Assembly: GCF_007558865.1 (NCBI RefSeq)
Contig: NZ_VLPK01000002.1
Span: 558,001 to 622,000 of the forward strand
Source: Mucilaginibacter corticis
Lineage (GTDB): Bacteria > Bacteroidota > Bacteroidia > Sphingobacteriales > Sphingobacteriaceae
Direction: 5' to 3'
DNA: 64,000 nt
Position 1 is the stretch's first letter, and each line of letters opens with the position of its first letter. Made by a program: the position numbers and the translations under genes. The notes under the pieces are model-generated. The model ran no database searches. It saw nothing but the letters and a program-made list of their open reading frames with translations, and was not told where the DNA came from. Positions 24,350 to 33,015 of the stretch are shown one piece after another.

Positions 24350-26847
24350 ATTTTCTCCGGCGGAGTAGGCGGTTCTTCCAAATCACTAAGGTTTAAGGTC
24401 TTGCCCTCGGGTAAATTCAATTTAAGATCCTGGATAGAGTGCGGCAGCTCGATACCTTCTTTATTAAATTCGGTATAAATATCAGCCAGTACATTGCTTT
24501 TTAACCTGAGCCAGTGCGAAATATCCGCGGCCCAAAACAGCAGGCGGAAATCAACCGAGTTTTCATTTACCGTATTTAAAAAGATCAGCGGTTCCGGGTC
24601 GGCCATGATGTCATCGCGGTTGCACAGTATTGATCTTAACAGATCCTCTACCTTTTTAATGTCAGAACCATAGGCAACGCTTACAATCAATTCGACACGG
24701 CGGTTGTTATTACTCAGTGTCCAGTTAATTACGTGGTGCGATATCAGGTCGCCGTTAGGAATGATCACTTCTGCGCCATCGCTGGTTGCTATTTTGCTTG
24801 AGCGGATACCTATCTCTTTTATAGTTCCTGATCGGCTATCTATTTCTATGACATCGCCTATCTGCACCGGTTTTTCAAAAGCCAGTATCAGGCCCGATAC
24901 CAGGTTGTTCACAATATTTTGCAACCCAAAACCTATACCTATACCAAACGCGCTGATGATGATGGTTATCTTATCTAACGGGAAATTAGAAGCAAATACC
25001 GCCAGGAAAAAGCCGATGGTAAAAACGCCAATCCTGATCAAAAGGGTAGAGGTGCGGTTTTTCTTTTTAAGTTTATCGATGCTGCTGGCATGTTGAACCG
25101 AAATATCGTAAAAGTAACTAATGAGTTTTGACATGACCGACGACAGCCAAATCACGGCGATAAAGATCACAAAACCACCAAACGTAAATGAAGCGCCCGA
25201 TATGCCGGCCACCGTGCGCGGTTGTATCAGAATGTCATGGATATAATCAAGCGCGAAATCGTCAATGTTTAAGTTTTGGGCTAGGAAAAACAGCCATAAC
25301 AACGCGGCGCCAACATTCAGTATATACCTGATCTTTTTAAGCATCAGGGTGTGGTCTATCCAGCTGATAATGCTGTCGGGGTTTTTAGGGTTTTTAAATT
25401 GCAGCAATAAGCCCTGGCTAATGATCTCTACTACAAAATGCAGACTTATTAAAAACCATAAATTATATACTGCTGTAACGCCCACTATTTTCGACAGGCT
25501 AAACCTGCCTGAAATATCTAAAACCAGCGACAATACCTGCAGCACAATGAATATTTTTACAATAGCGTCCGTGTTTTTCGGGTAATCTGCCGGTGCCGCG
25601 CTTACTTTTTTATTGAATTTGTAAGCGATAACAACAGATATAATATCTAAAATTAAGATGGCAAAGCGGTCGGCATTGGTGGTTTGGATCAGCAAATTAC
25701 TGATGCTGTAAAATATGGTTACGTAAAATAAACTTAGCAACGCTTTAAAAATACCATAATTAAAAGCCTTTTTAATCAGTACCAATACAAGCACCAGCGA
25801 TATGATAAAAAGTATCTCTAAAAATGCTGCCGGCGGGTGACTATAAAAATAGGGCACAATAGCTACACCCACCAATAGCGACGATATAACAGGCAGCTTG
25901 TCAATATAATTTGCTTCGCTGAAGATCAGTTCGGCGGTTTCGGCATTGCGTTTAGTTTTGCCTCGGTTATAAAAGATCCAGCTAAAGGCAATTACAATAA
26001 ATACGATGGCTACTAAATGCGTAGCAGTTTCTTTTTTAATAAAATAATAAAGCTGCGAGTTATTTAAGTCGATAGTACCTTGTACCGATGTGCTCAGATT
26101 ATTGTATGATTTATCTATCTCCCAGATATAACCAAACTCGCCGTCAAAAGCCCTTGAGGCAAATTTGGATACTTTGTCATCAATCTGGTCGCTTTCATCT
26201 AAAATATTAGCGTAAGCGGTAGCGACCCTGTTTTGCAAAATGTTTATTTTAAACAGGTTTTTGCGGTTAGCCGAATCTGTTTTCAGATAAAGGTTAAAAG
26301 CAATCAGTCGTTCCGAAAAAAAAGTAGACCTTAATACGCTGTCTGTTGGGATGGTCTTTAATAGTAATGAATCTTTTGGAAACTTTACAATGTCCGATTG
26401 ATTTTGAACCAGTTTATCGTCAATGGCATCCAGGTTTGTCTGCCAGCCCTTTACCACGCCCTGTAAATGGTCAAGGTTATCACGTAAAACAAACAGGTAA
26501 CGCAGTGTGCTGGCTTTGTGGGTATTTGCCTGGTCTTTTATTTTATTGATCCGCCTAATGGTAGAGGGCAGCCTTTGACTGATGTCGGCAGTATCCAACC
26601 CGGCAGCCAGGTTGTTATTGGTTTGTTTAAAAGTGGCAGTATATGTTTCAAGCCTTTGCAGCAGGTTATTTATGGATGTATCTGATTGATTAAAGGTGCG
26701 GTAGATCGAATCGCGGGTATGTACCGCTTTTCTTTCCTTTTTGCGCAAGGTTTTCGAATTGGTCCTGCTATCCTGTGCATAGCCATTTTGCAGTGAAAAA
26801 GAAAACAGGGTTATAACTAATACGGTAAACTTTAATATTCTTTGCAT
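24346..26847 (-). CDS. Large MscS-family mechanosensitive channel
   Basis: About 833 residues. Signal peptide (cleavage near GYAQ-DS), a ~220-residue helical periplasmic region with Gln/Asn-rich coiled coil, then about ten membrane helices. The last helix is the Gly/Ala-rich pore helix (ISAFGIGIGFGLQNIVNNLVSGLILAFE split by KPVQIGDVIE), followed by the MscS beta domain (GTIKEIGIRSSKIAT, VIIPNGDLISHHVINWT). The layout resembles MscK/MscM-type channels. I preferred ATG 26847 because it gives a proper signal peptide. Releases osmolytes on hypo-osmotic shock. Confidence 0.9.
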   Translation of the reverse strand: MQRILKFTVLVITLFSFSLQNGYAQDSRTNSKTLRKKERKAVHTRDSIYRTFNQSDTSINNLLQRLETYTATFKQTNNNLAAGLDTADISQRLPSTIRRINKIKDQANTHKASTLRYLFVLRDNLDHLQGVVKGWQTNLDAIDDKLVQNQSDIVKFPKDSLLLKTIPTDSVLRSTFFSERLIAFNLYLKTDSANRKNLFKINILQNRVATAYANILDESDQIDDKVSKFASRAFDGEFGYIWEIDKSYNNLSTSVQGTIDLNNSQLYYFIKKETATHLVAIVFIVIAFSWIFYNRGKTKRNAETAELIFSEANYIDKLPVISSLLVGVAIVPYFYSHPPAAFLEILFIISLVLVLVLIKKAFNYGIFKALLSLFYVTIFYSISNLLIQTTNADRFAILILDIISVVIAYKFNKKVSAAPADYPKNTDAIVKIFIVLQVLSLVLDISGRFSLSKIVGVTAVYNLWFLISLHFVVEIISQGLLLQFKNPKNPDSIISWIDHTLMLKKIRYILNVGAALLWLFFLAQNLNIDDFALDYIHDILIQPRTVAGISGASFTFGGFVIFIAVIWLSSVMSKLISYFYDISVQHASSIDKLKKKNRTSTLLIRIGVFTIGFFLAVFASNFPLDKITIIISAFGIGIGFGLQNIVNNLVSGLILAFEKPVQIGDVIEIDSRSGTIKEIGIRSSKIATSDGAEVIIPNGDLISHHVINWTLSNNNRRVELIVSVAYGSDIKKVEDLLRSILCNRDDIMADPEPLIFLNTVNENSVDFRLLFWAADISHWLRLKSNVLADIYTEFNKEGIELPHSIQDLKLNLPEGKTLNLSDLEEPPTPPEKI

Positions 26848-26891
26848 CGGCCAGGGGTAAATCAATACAACTTGTCTTTTAGTTAGCAATT

Positions 26892-27314
26892 TTATTTGCT
26901 TGCTATTAAATTTTCAATGGCTAAGCGGTAGCTATCCATTCCAAACCCGGCAATTACGCCACGGCAGCTGGCTGCCAGCATGCTGTGGTGCCTAAATTCT
27001 TCGCGTTTGTAAACATTTGATATATGTACTTCAATAACAGGTGTCTTGATACCTGCAATAGCATCAGCAATGGCGACAGAAGTATGCGTATATGCGCCGG
27101 CGTTTAGCACTACACCATCAAAGCTAAAACCAATTTCATGCAGTTTGTTTATAATTTCGCCCTCAACGTTACTTTGGTAGTAGCTTAGCGTATGGTTTGG
27201 ATAGCGTGCCTGCAGTTCGGTAAAATAGGTTTCAAAGCTGCTGTCGCCGTAAATAGATTTTTCGCGTACGCCTAGTAAGTTTAAATTTGGGCCGTTAATA
27301 ATTTGTATATTCAT
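26892..27314 (-). CDS. aroQ: 3-dehydroquinate dehydratase, type II
   Basis: 140 residues, typical length of the dodecameric type II enzyme. IINGPNLNLLGVRE and YGDSSFET carry the catalytic Tyr/Arg loop, YYQSNVEGEIINKLHE follows, VVLNAGAYTHTSVAIADAI contains the Asn/Ala substrate site, and EVHISNVYKREEFRHHS contains the catalytic His and lid residues. It converts 3-dehydroquinate to 3-dehydroshikimate in the shikimate pathway. Divergent from xerD with a 40-bp gap. Confidence 0.96.
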   Translation of the reverse strand: MNIQIINGPNLNLLGVREKSIYGDSSFETYFTELQARYPNHTLSYYQSNVEGEIINKLHEIGFSFDGVVLNAGAYTHTSVAIADAIAGIKTPVIEVHISNVYKREEFRHHSMLAASCRGVIAGFGMDSYRLAIENLIASK

Positions 27315-27354
27315 TAGTTCAAACTTAACTATAAAATATTAAAACTAAAATCAA

Positions 27355-28254
27355 TTGGACTGGCGATCGGCAATAAAAGGGTTTCAGGCATATTTAAAAC
27401 TGGAAAAATCCCTTTCGGCTAACTCTATCGAGGCTTATACCCGCGATATAGGACGGCTGTACGAATTTACCGAAACGCAAGATCCAAAGATCAGCCCCGA
27501 AAAGGTTGTACTGGCCGATCTGCGGCGGTTCATTACATGGGTTAATGAGTTAGGCATGATCCCTTCATCGCAGGCACGCATCCTGTCGGGCATTAAGGCA
27601 TTTTATAAATACCTGTTGATGGAGGACATTATTAAAAGCGACCCATCAGAACTGCTTGAATCGCCCAAAATTACCCGCAAACTGCCTGATACCTTAAGCT
27701 ATACGGATATCAATAAATTGATAGATGCCATTGACCTTTCAAAACCCGAGGGCGCACGCAACAAAGCCATTATGGAAACATTGTACGGCTGCGGATTACG
27801 AGTGTCTGAGCTGACCGAACTCAAACTATCAAACCTGTACCTTGATATTGAGTTTATCAAAGTATTTGGCAAGGGCAGTAAAGAAAGATTGGTGCCTATT
27901 GGCGGATCTGCGATAAAAGCGTTAAAGATCTGGATAGAACAGGTGCGGGTACACAACCCCATAAAAAAAGGCGAGGAGGATTACGTTTTTTTAAACCGGC
28001 GAGGGTCAAGATTAAGCCGCGTTTATATTTTTATGCTGATAAAAGACCTTGCGCTGGCAACGGGGTTAAAGAAAACCATCAGTCCCCATACTTTCCGGCA
28101 TTCATTTGCCACGCACCTGGTTGAAGGTGGTGCGGACCTTCGCGCTGTACAGGAAATGCTGGGCCATGAAAGTATCACCACTACTGAGATCTATACGCAT
28201 TTGGACAGGGAGTATTTAAAAGGGACGATCATCCAGTTTCACCCGAGAAATTAA
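27355..28254 (+). CDS. xerD: Tyrosine recombinase XerD
   Basis: 299 residues from a TTG start. N-terminal SAM-like core-binding domain (FQAYLKLEKSLSANSIEAYTRD split over the first 30 residues), then the catalytic domain with the RHRHY residues: Arg in YGCGLRVSEL, Lys in GKGSKERLVP, His-x-x-Arg in SPHTFRHSFATHLVEGG, His in LGHESITTTEIYTH and the nucleophilic Tyr directly after. Resolves chromosome dimers at dif with XerC. Divergent from aroQ. Chromosomal XerD rather than a phage integrase, judged by length and the canonical motifs. Confidence 0.93.
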   Translation: MDWRSAIKGFQAYLKLEKSLSANSIEAYTRDIGRLYEFTETQDPKISPEKVVLADLRRFITWVNELGMIPSSQARILSGIKAFYKYLLMEDIIKSDPSELLESPKITRKLPDTLSYTDINKLIDAIDLSKPEGARNKAIMETLYGCGLRVSELTELKLSNLYLDIEFIKVFGKGSKERLVPIGGSAIKALKIWIEQVRVHNPIKKGEEDYVFLNRRGSRLSRVYIFMLIKDLALATGLKKTISPHTFRHSFATHLVEGGADLRAVQEMLGHESITTTEIYTHLDREYLKGTIIQFHPRN

Positions 28255-28310
28255 GTTGGCAGTTTTTAGTTTGCAGCGGGCAAGTTTCATCGCATTTCTA
28301 ATCGCCGTAT

Positions 28311-28363
28311 GAAGCGTGGACGCTTGCGGTATATATCGGCAAAGCATAGACGCTTTATCGGGC
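28311..28363. repeat. Palindromic repeat cluster (AAGCGT-GACGCTT family), left side
   Basis: Two short palindromes, GAAGCGTGGACGCTTGC at 28311 and AAAGCATAGACGCTTTA at 28341, the second followed by TCGGGCGGG. The same family occurs four times on the other side of the next gene. Confidence 0.75.
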
Positions 28364-28432
28364 GGGTGTTTTAACGGAGGAAATAAAATATATTTCTTAT
28401 TTTTAATCACCATTCACTAAACCTATGCCATT

Positions 28433-29197
28433 ATGAAAAAGATAATTATGCTTGTTTATGTCGCGTGTGCATCGTTTTTGGCGCATGCACAGATAGCTCC
28501 AGAAAAATTATTAGGCACCTGGACATTGATAAAATATGATTATGGAAATGGTAACAGCGGCGACCAAACTAAAACCAGGTTTACAAAAAAGCTAATTATA
28601 ACACCCGAATACTTTACAGCGCTTAATTATGATACATCCGGGACTATTATAAAAACAGTTCTCTACGGCAGTTACCGGGCTAATTATTTTTGTTGCATAG
28701 GGCCATATCCTAATAAGGTGCCCGGAAAAAGTATAGTTGAGCTGACTATTTTGAACTCCACCGGCAATTCTACGCATTTAATATCGCAAAAAATACATCG
28801 TAATTTGGAACTCGACAAAGAAGGTTTTTTGCATGTTGACGATGTTAACGGTCATAAAAAGACGTCAGAAGTTTGGATGCCCGTCAAAGAGATTTCTTTT
28901 CCCTGGGCAAGTTCAAAAAGGTCTTTTGATGTTGAGGAAAGCCTGAAATTTGATACCCGTGCTTTACTGGTTTTGAAAAAGGGTGATGAGAAAATTATTC
29001 TGAAACGAAATAAGGCTTATCCCAAACCTTTTCATTTTTTACAAGCTGTTCAGGTAGAAGAGGTTGAAGTATTTAATGATGAAGACGCTATCCGATTTTA
29101 TGGCACTGACGGCCGTTTTGGAGTTATAACAGTAAAGATTCTAAAAGAATATTTGCCAACTGTTATCGAACAACTCAAAAAGCAAAAGAATATGTAA
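28433..29197 (+). CDS. Secreted lipocalin-like protein with TonB-plug-like C-terminal motif
   Basis: 254 residues, signal peptide with cleavage near AHAQ-IA. Residues about 22-130 open with KLLGTWTLIKYDYG, typical of Bacteroidota lipocalin-like domains. The C-terminal ~35 residues (VEEVEVFNDEDAIRFYGTDG then GVITVKI) resemble the short motif of TonB-receptor plug domains, in which an acidic stretch is followed by YG--G--GVI-I. No barrel follows, so this is not a receptor. Function unknown. The gene is bracketed by copies of one palindromic repeat family. Confidence 0.72.
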   Translation: MKKIIMLVYVACASFLAHAQIAPEKLLGTWTLIKYDYGNGNSGDQTKTRFTKKLIITPEYFTALNYDTSGTIIKTVLYGSYRANYFCCIGPYPNKVPGKSIVELTILNSTGNSTHLISQKIHRNLELDKEGFLHVDDVNGHKKTSEVWMPVKEISFPWASSKRSFDVEESLKFDTRALLVLKKGDEKIILKRNKAYPKPFHFLQAVQVEEVEVFNDEDAIRFYGTDGRFGVITVKILKEYLPTVIEQLKKQKNM

Positions 29198-29232
29198 TAT
29201 TTCTGTCCCCCTCAGCGGGGCCTCTCGCCTTG

Positions 29233-29347
29233 TGAAGCGTCCAGGCTTCACACCGTATAACTTGCAAGCGTCTGCGCTTGCGTAAAGGTTAAGCAAGCGT
29301 GGACGCTTGCTATTTGTATTGGTAAAGCGTAGACGCTTTACCGGGCG
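29233..29347. repeat. Palindromic repeat cluster (AAGCGT-GACGCTT family), right side
   Basis: Four palindromes in 115 bp: TGAAGCGTCCAGGCTTCA (29233), GCAAGCGTCTGCGCTTGC (29264), GCAAGCGTGGACGCTTGC (29293) and TAAAGCGTAGACGCTTTA (29323), the last followed by CCGGGCG. This fills most of the gap between the lipocalin-like gene and prmC, which converge here. Confidence 0.8.
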
Positions 29348-29358
29348 AATACTGCAAA

Positions 29359-30246
29359 CTAAAAACGGCCAACTGCTTTTATCATCCTGTCCCTGCCGCT
29401 CATATCCTGCCTTAATTCCACATCTTTAAAGCCTTTACTTTCCAACAGATCCACCGTTTCTTTCCCAAAATTCTCGTTGATCTCAAAAAACAACAAGCCG
29501 TTTTCTGTGAGATTAGTCAGCGCGAAATCAGCTATCGTCCTGTAAAAAAGTAACGGGTCATCCTCCGGAACAAAAAGCGCCGTATGCGGTTCAAAATCGG
29601 TTACGTTACTGTGCATTTGCTTTTTATCATCCAAAGTAACGTAGGGAGGGTTGCTGATAATGATTTCGGATTTCGGAATTTCGTCCCGATGGCTATCGGG
29701 ATCGGATTTTAAGTTCAAAATATCGGCTTGGATAAACGTAATCTTAACATCGTTTAATAAAGCATTTTCTTTGGCGATGTTTAATGCATCAGCCGATATA
29801 TCAATGGCCGAAACCTGTGCTGATGGTAAATTCTTTTTTAGGCTGATGGCAATACAGCCGCTACCTGTACCAATATCTAAAATATTAAGTTCGCCAACGG
29901 CCAACTGTCTACTGTCAACTGATTCAATCGCCCATTCTACCAATTCTTCCGTTTCCGGCCGGGGGATGAGGGTGGCAGGGGTTACTATAAATTTTAGTTC
30001 GTAAAATTCAGTGTAGCCTAAAGCATATTGTAAGGGCTTGCCGGTTTTTAGCTGGGTAAGGATATTGTTAGCTTCTTCCTGTTGGGTAAGCGTCAGTTCG
30101 TTTTCAGGAAATGCCTTGATCTGTGCTTTTGATGAATGAAGTATTTCTGTCAGCACCATTAAAGTGATCGCTTCGCTTTCCTGCGCGTCATATATTGCGG
30201 CAAGGCCACTATTATAAGTTGTAAATACATCTTTAATGGTTTTCAT
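29359..30246 (-). CDS. prmC: Peptide chain release factor N5-glutamine methyltransferase PrmC
   Basis: 295 residues. The SAM-binding motif ILDIGTGSGCIAISL, acidic AIDISADALNIAKENA, and the catalytic IISNPPYVT (NPPY, methylation of glutamine amide) are intact. The N-terminal helical domain matches PrmC, which methylates the GGQ glutamine of RF1/RF2. It contains a small irregular insertion (KSDPDSHRDEIPKSE) between motif III and NPPY. Confidence 0.94.
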   Translation of the reverse strand: MKTIKDVFTTYNSGLAAIYDAQESEAITLMVLTEILHSSKAQIKAFPENELTLTQQEEANNILTQLKTGKPLQYALGYTEFYELKFIVTPATLIPRPETEELVEWAIESVDSRQLAVGELNILDIGTGSGCIAISLKKNLPSAQVSAIDISADALNIAKENALLNDVKITFIQADILNLKSDPDSHRDEIPKSEIIISNPPYVTLDDKKQMHSNVTDFEPHTALFVPEDDPLLFYRTIADFALTNLTENGLLFFEINENFGKETVDLLESKGFKDVELRQDMSGRDRMIKAVGRF

Positions 30247-30284
30247 TGCACTAAGTTAGGATTTTAGCAACAATCTATTAACCC

Positions 30285-30312
30285 GTAGCGATGGGTTTTA
30301 AATCCGTCGCTA
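30285..30312. repeat. GCGATGGGTTT-family palindrome (imperfect copy)
   Basis: TAGCGATGGGTTT and AAATCCGTCGCTA are arms of one 27-bp palindrome with a single T centre and one mismatch. It lies between the divergent prmC and ribD genes and has no T-run, so it is not a terminator here. Confidence 0.75.
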
Positions 30313-30346
30313 TCAAAGATGCAATATATGTTCGCACAGCAATTGT

Positions 30347-30354
30347 TATCTTTG
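30347..30354 (+). promoter_or_regulatory. -7 promoter box adjacent to the ribD start codon
   Basis: TATCTTTG is an exact TAnnTTTG box ending 4 nt before the ATG at 30359. No clear -33 TTTG is present at the usual distance. A transcript starting here would have essentially no leader. Confidence 0.5.
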
Positions 30355-30358
30355 CGGC

Positions 30359-31408
30359 ATGCCCGATCACGAATTATATATGCAGCGCTGCCTTGATCTT
30401 GCCGCTTTAGGCATAGGCAGCGTAAGCCCAAACCCTATGGTTGGTGCTGTAATTGTGCATGATGATAAAATAATAGGCGAGGGCTATCACCGGCAATACG
30501 GCAAGGCACATGCCGAAGTAAACGCGGTAAACCAGGTTTTAGCCAATTTTACCAACGCCGAAGAACTGTTAAAACAAGCCGCCATCTATGTATCGCTTGA
30601 GCCATGCGCGCATTATGGAAAAACACCTCCATGTGCCGACCTGATCATAAAACATGGCATACCCCAAGCTGTAATAGGCTGCCGCGACCCGTTTGACCAG
30701 GTGGATGGTAAAGGTATTGAAAAGCTATTGACTGCCGGGGTTGAGGTTATAACCGGTGTTTTAGAAGATGAATGCAAATGGCTTAACCGGCGTTTCTTCA
30801 CGCGGGTACAAAAACAACGGCCATACGTGATATTAAAATGGGCGCAAACTGCTGATGGCTTTTTCGCGCCTGACGGTAATAAACAGTTCTGGATAACAGG
30901 CCCCGAATCGCGCAAGCTGGTACACCAGTGGCGCGGCGAAGAAGATGCCATTCTGGTGGGGAAGAACACCGCCGCCATTGATAACCCGCAATTAAACGTC
31001 AGGTACGGCGGTGGCAAATCGCCTAAACGGGTAGTAATTGACAGGCGGCTGGAGTTAACAGCCGACCTGAACTTGTTTGACCAATCTGTAGAAACATTGA
31101 TATTTAATGAGTTAAAAACAGATATCGACGGTAAAAATAAATATATAGCGCTTGAGGATTTTGACCGTTATGTGCCGCAATATATTTTGTACCAGCTTTA
31201 TTTACAGGATATCCAATCGATAATTATTGAAGGTGGCGCACATACGCTTAATACATTTATTGAAGCCGGGGTGTGGGACGAAGCCAGGATATTTACAGGC
31301 GAAACAACTTTAACAACAGGTATAAAAGCACCAAAAATAAACGGTATAATTGTCGAACAGTTTCCGTCAGGGACAGACCAATTACAAATTTTATACAATA
31401 AAAATTAA
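30359..31408 (+). CDS. ribD: Bifunctional riboflavin deaminase/reductase RibD
   Basis: 349 residues. The N-terminal CMP/dCMP-deaminase-type zinc domain shows HAEVNAV and PCAHYGKTPPCADLI (Zn ligands). After about residue 150 comes the 5-amino-6-(5-phosphoribosylamino)uracil reductase domain (RPYVILKWAQTADGFFA, WRGEEDAILVGKNTA, IIIEGGAHTLNTFI). It catalyses steps two and three of riboflavin synthesis from GTP. No FMN riboswitch precedes it: the upstream gap is only 112 bp and holds a palindromic repeat. The EamA permease follows after 6 nt. Confidence 0.95.
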   Translation: MPDHELYMQRCLDLAALGIGSVSPNPMVGAVIVHDDKIIGEGYHRQYGKAHAEVNAVNQVLANFTNAEELLKQAAIYVSLEPCAHYGKTPPCADLIIKHGIPQAVIGCRDPFDQVDGKGIEKLLTAGVEVITGVLEDECKWLNRRFFTRVQKQRPYVILKWAQTADGFFAPDGNKQFWITGPESRKLVHQWRGEEDAILVGKNTAAIDNPQLNVRYGGGKSPKRVVIDRRLELTADLNLFDQSVETLIFNELKTDIDGKNKYIALEDFDRYVPQYILYQLYLQDIQSIIIEGGAHTLNTFIEAGVWDEARIFTGETTLTTGIKAPKINGIIVEQFPSGTDQLQILYNKN

Positions 31409-31414
31409 TAGCCG

Positions 31415-32278
31415 ATGCTATATATATTACTAAGTGTTTGCTGTAGTGTAATTGTATCCGTTATGCTGAAGCTTGCAAAGCGATATCATGTTGATATGCT
31501 GCAAGCCATTACCTGGAACTACTCGGTAGCTATTGCATTAACATGGGTAATATTCAGGCCACATTGGGTTAGCTTGCAGTCGGCCCCGTTTGCCAACTAT
31601 GCTGCTTTAGGTATCCTGTTGCCATCATTGTTTGTAATACTGGCAAGGTCGGTAAGGCATACCGGTATCGTACGTACAGATATTTCGCAGCGGTTATCAT
31701 TATTTATACCCATTGTAGCAGCTTACTGGATCTTTGGCGACCAGCCCGGTATGTTAAAGATCACCGGCATTATTATAGGTTTCGTAGCTATTTTCTGTTC
31801 TATCCCATGGGGTAAAAGCGGCGGCGGCTCAAAATCGGGCTTTGGCGCATGGCTTTACCTGCTAATAATTTTTGTTGGGATGGGTATAATAGACATCCTG
31901 TTTAAAAATGTAGCAGCTTACAAAGTCATACCTTATACCACATCGCTTTTCATCGTATTTGTATTGGCGTTTGTAGTTTCATTTATTTTACTGGCTATTA
32001 AAATTGCCAGAGGCTATACTAAATTTTCCTTTCCGCATATCCTGATCGGCTGGTCGTTAGGCATTGCCAATTTCGGCAATATCCTGTTCTACATCAAAGC
32101 GCACCAAACATTGGCAAAACAACCATCCACAGTCTTCTCGGCCATGAATATGGGGGTGATCGTACTGGGTACGCTGATAGGTTTATTTGTATTTAAAGAA
32201 AAACTAAGCACGCTTAATAAAGTGGGTGTGTTTTTGGCGCTGGTATCAATAATTGTAATTACCTATTCGTCGTATTAA
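31415..32278 (+). CDS. EamA/DMT family membrane permease
   Basis: 287 residues with about ten hydrophobic helices arranged as two EamA-like halves; the second repeat ends MNMGVIVLGTLIGLFVFKEKLS, a typical EamA landmark. Metabolite transport across the inner membrane is the family role; substrate unknown. Co-transcription with ribD (6-nt gap) and the YigZ gene (stop/start TAATG overlap) is likely, and a role in riboflavin export would be only a guess. Confidence 0.85.
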   Translation: MLYILLSVCCSVIVSVMLKLAKRYHVDMLQAITWNYSVAIALTWVIFRPHWVSLQSAPFANYAALGILLPSLFVILARSVRHTGIVRTDISQRLSLFIPIVAAYWIFGDQPGMLKITGIIIGFVAIFCSIPWGKSGGGSKSGFGAWLYLLIIFVGMGIIDILFKNVAAYKVIPYTTSLFIVFVLAFVVSFILLAIKIARGYTKFSFPHILIGWSLGIANFGNILFYIKAHQTLAKQPSTVFSAMNMGVIVLGTLIGLFVFKEKLSTLNKVGVFLALVSIIVITYSSY

Positions 32279-32892
32279 TGCTTTTTGAGGATACGTACCG
32301 AACCATTGAAAATCCGTCTGAAGGTACTTTTCGCGACAGGGGAAGCAAGTTTTTGGGTTATGCCTATCCAATAACGTCAGAAAGCGAGATCAAAGCTATT
32401 GTAGCTTCATTAAAGTCAGAGCATCCAAAGGCCAATTACCATTGCTGGGCCATGCGTTTAACTGCCGATCGTTCGGTTTTTAAACTGAATGATGATGGCG
32501 AACCGGCAGGCACCGCAGGCAGGCCCATGCTTAATACATTATTATCTAAAGATATTACCAATATTTTAGTGGTAGTGGTGCGATATTTTGGCGGTACCTT
32601 ACTGGGCGTGCCCGGCCTGATCAACGCCTATAAAATGGCGACAGAAGAAGCGCTTGAACACGCCGTAATTATCGAGAAGACGGTAAATGATGTTTATACC
32701 ATCAGCTTTAATTACCTGCAAATGAATGATATTATGCGCATCGTAAAAGAGGCTGATCTGGCTATCCTCAACCAGCAGTTTGACAACAATTGCAGCATGC
32801 AGGTATCTATCCGTAAAATGCAGGTAAACATGGTTCTTGACAAATTACATAAGCTTACTGGTGTCAACGTAAAATACGACCATAGTATTTAA
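32278..32892 (+). CDS. YigZ/IMPACT family protein
   Basis: 204 residues. The family signature is complete: DRGSKFLGYAYPI, NYHCWAMRL, FKLNDDGEPAGTAGRPML, VVVVRYFGGTLLGVPGL and ATEEAL. The C-terminal ~70 residues form the ferredoxin-like DUF1949 half. YigZ proteins are related to eukaryotic IMPACT, a translation-stress regulator, but the bacterial role is not established. Translationally coupled to the EamA permease. Confidence 0.92.
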   Translation: MLFEDTYRTIENPSEGTFRDRGSKFLGYAYPITSESEIKAIVASLKSEHPKANYHCWAMRLTADRSVFKLNDDGEPAGTAGRPMLNTLLSKDITNILVVVVRYFGGTLLGVPGLINAYKMATEEALEHAVIIEKTVNDVYTISFNYLQMNDIMRIVKEADLAILNQQFDNNCSMQVSIRKMQVNMVLDKLHKLTGVNVKYDHSI

Positions 32893-32945
32893 GAAAGTAC
32901 AGAGTTGAACCGGATTAGTAATTCTTTTTAGTGTAATATCTCTGC

Positions 32946-32983
32946 CGGTAAATAAGGCAAACAATCTCCTTTTTTATTTACCG
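32946..32983 (+). promoter_or_regulatory. Hairpin in the mgtE upstream region
   Basis: CGGTAAATAA (32946-32955) and TTATTTACCG (32974-32983) are perfect reverse complements with an 18-nt loop, lying between the YigZ stop codon and the mgtE promoter box. Could be a terminator for the upstream operon or an element controlling mgtE; the sequence does not decide. Confidence 0.45.
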
Positions 32984-33000
32984 TTTACAGGCATAATGTT

Positions 33001-33008
33001 TAATTTAG
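33001..33008 (+). promoter_or_regulatory. -7 promoter box close to the mgtE start codon
   Basis: TAATTTAG resembles TAnnTTTG (one mismatch) and ends 7 nt before the ATG at 33016. The same box at a similar distance precedes the PIN-PhoH gene. Confidence 0.4.
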
Positions 33009-33015
33009 TCGGGAT

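Noticed and set aside
27355..28254. Phage or integrative-element integrase
   Set aside because: Length and motifs fit chromosomal XerD, it lies next to aroQ, and no attachment-site repeats or phage genes are near.
28311..29347. CRISPR-like array
   Set aside because: The repeats are short palindromes at irregular distances without uniform spacers, and no cas gene is present.
30247..30358. FMN riboswitch upstream of ribD
   Set aside because: The gap is 112 bp, contains a repeat palindrome and shows none of the conserved FMN-element landmarks.
32893..33015. M-box Mg2+ riboswitch upstream of mgtE
   Set aside because: The gap is too short and lacks M-box landmarks; only a simple hairpin is present.
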